The notes under the pieces were generated by a model. That model made no database searches, had not been told where the DNA came from, and saw nothing but the letters and a program-made list of their open reading frames with translations. Below are positions 63,340-64,000 of a DNA stretch of 64,000 nucleotides, piece by piece. The position numbers and the translations under genes are program-made. Each line of letters opens with the position of its first letter. The first letter of the stretch is position 1. Origin of the DNA: Agriterribacter humi (lineage in GTDB: Bacteria > Bacteroidota > Bacteroidia > Chitinophagales > Chitinophagaceae); assembly GCF_009192765.1 (NCBI RefSeq), contig NZ_VOHQ01000002.1, positions 496,001-560,000 on the forward strand. The letters are read 5' to 3'.

Positions 63340-64000
63340 AAAAAGATAAGGTCTTTGGAAGATTTTGTTTCTTCTTTGTATGCATTTGCTTCCTGGCGTT
63401 AATGCAAACAGGCAGATTGTATGCACAGCAAAAAAGTGTTTTACCCAATATCGTTTATATCCTTGCAGATGATATGGGTTATGGTGATGTTTCTATTTAT
63501 AATCCGAAATCAAAAATAGCCACGCCTCATATTGACGGGTTGGCAAAACAGGGCATGCGTTTTACCGATGCCCATACTACCTCTTCTGTATGTACCCCTT
63601 CCCGTTATTCGCTGCTTACAGGAAGGTATCCCTGGCGCAGCCGGCTTCCGGTGGGTGTTTTGCGGGGATATAGCAGAACCCTGATTGAAGCAGATCAACC
63701 TACCGTGGCTACACTCCTGAAAACGAAATCTTATCGTACGGCTGTAGTGGGTAAATGGCACCTGGGACTGGACTGGGTACCCAAAGAGGCATTCAGGGAT
63801 TCGATCAATCCCGCATTCAACAAAAACAATTTATATGGCATAAAAAGTGAAATGAATCCTGATCATATAGATTTTAGCAAAGCTCCGGCGCAGGGCCCTG
63901 CAACCCAGGGATTTGATTATTCCTATATACTTCCTGCATCACTGGATATGCCGCCTTACTGCTACCTGGAAAACGACAGGTTAACAGCATCTCTTACAGG
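63336..64000 (+). CDS. Secreted sulfatase 6 (Cys type), 3' end beyond window
   Basis: The ATG at 63336 overlaps the previous stop (ATGA). About 221 residues are visible: a signal peptide MKKDKVFGRFCFFFVCICFL ending near LYAQ, metal site LPNIVYILADDMGYGDVS, and formylglycine site C86-T-P-S-R in SSVCTPSRYSLLTGR, then WRSRLPVGVL and VVGKWHLGLDWV. This is the arylsulfatase A-like group; GRYPWRSRLP followed by GKWHLGLDW is frequent in Bacteroidota and Planctomycetes sulfatases. The rest lies outside, so the locus continues to the right. Confidence 0.92.
   Translation, partial: MKKDKVFGRFCFFFVCICFLALMQTGRLYAQQKSVLPNIVYILADDMGYGDVSIYNPKSKIATPHIDGLAKQGMRFTDAHTTSSVCTPSRYSLLTGRYPWRSRLPVGVLRGYSRTLIEADQPTVATLLKTKSYRTAVVGKWHLGLDWVPKEAFRDSINPAFNKNNLYGIKSEMNPDHIDFSKAPAQGPATQGFDYSYILPASLDMPPYCYLENDRLTASLT

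Noticed and set aside
1-64000. CRISPR arrays, tRNA or rRNA genes, insertion sequences, prophage genes
   Set aside because: No regularly spaced direct repeats, no cloverleaf sequences noticed in the gaps, and no transposase, integrase or phage structural proteins among the reading frames.

Overview
The window looks like a chromosomal segment of a Bacteroidota bacterium, most likely a member of the Chitinophagaceae or a close relative. Signs of this are a SusC/SusD pair, the block rpmB-rpmG-DUF4295-ftsY, promoters of the TTTG-N19-TANNTTTG type, few strong Shine-Dalgarno sites, and many secreted enzymes with short signal peptides ending in AQ. The sequence is AT-rich by eye. I see no rRNA, tRNA, CRISPR array, integrase or insertion sequence.

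Layout. Positions 1-6155 hold a cut-off XRE regulator, phosphoglycerate mutase, a minus-strand signalling cluster (cupin, PAS hybrid-free histidine kinase, soluble histidine kinase, LuxR-type response regulator) and an AraC regulator with an N-terminal CxxC segment. Positions 6379-12278 are housekeeping: glnS, rpmB, rpmG, a DUF4295 protein, a GNAT acetyltransferase, ftsY, and a radical SAM protein whose start overlaps the ftsY stop. Positions 12289-27396 are a Wzx/Wzy-type surface polysaccharide locus. It has a long minus-strand operon (Wzz-like protein, flippase, two methyltransferases, four glycosyltransferases, FdtA/FdtB-type amino-sugar genes, hexapeptide acyltransferase, polymerase), a plus-strand GT2, an O-antigen ligase-like protein, and a divergent priming sugar transferase. 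The likely product contains a dTDP-3-amino-3,6-dideoxyhexose, probably acylated.

Positions 27398-37602 carry comM/yifB, an mntR-mntH metal-homeostasis pair with a clear DtxR-type operator (the transporter carries a C-terminal universal stress domain), a lipoprotein, a kinase-fold protein of unknown function next to MlaE/MlaF-type lipid transporter genes, an ATP-grasp protein, and sucD.

Positions 37735-64000 are a polysaccharide utilisation locus that runs off the right edge. On the minus strand are a GH29 fucosidase, two sulfatases and a beta-propeller protein, followed by xth. On the plus strand are susC, susD, a GH92 glycosidase, a Tat-exported beta-propeller protein (oligogalacturonate lyase-like), a LacI regulator, a PhoD-like phosphatase/phosphodiesterase, a heparinase II/III-type lyase and four sulfatases (the last cut off). 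All six sulfatases have the Cys-type C-x-P-S-R site. The gene set suggests a sulfated, uronate-containing glycan with fucose and alpha-mannose. A LacI gene inside the locus and two AACGTT-centred sites 31 bp apart in front of susC suggest local control by LacI. This locus is the best candidate here for an undescribed system.

Intergenic DNA carries a degenerate interspersed repeat family (three copies) and several hairpins.
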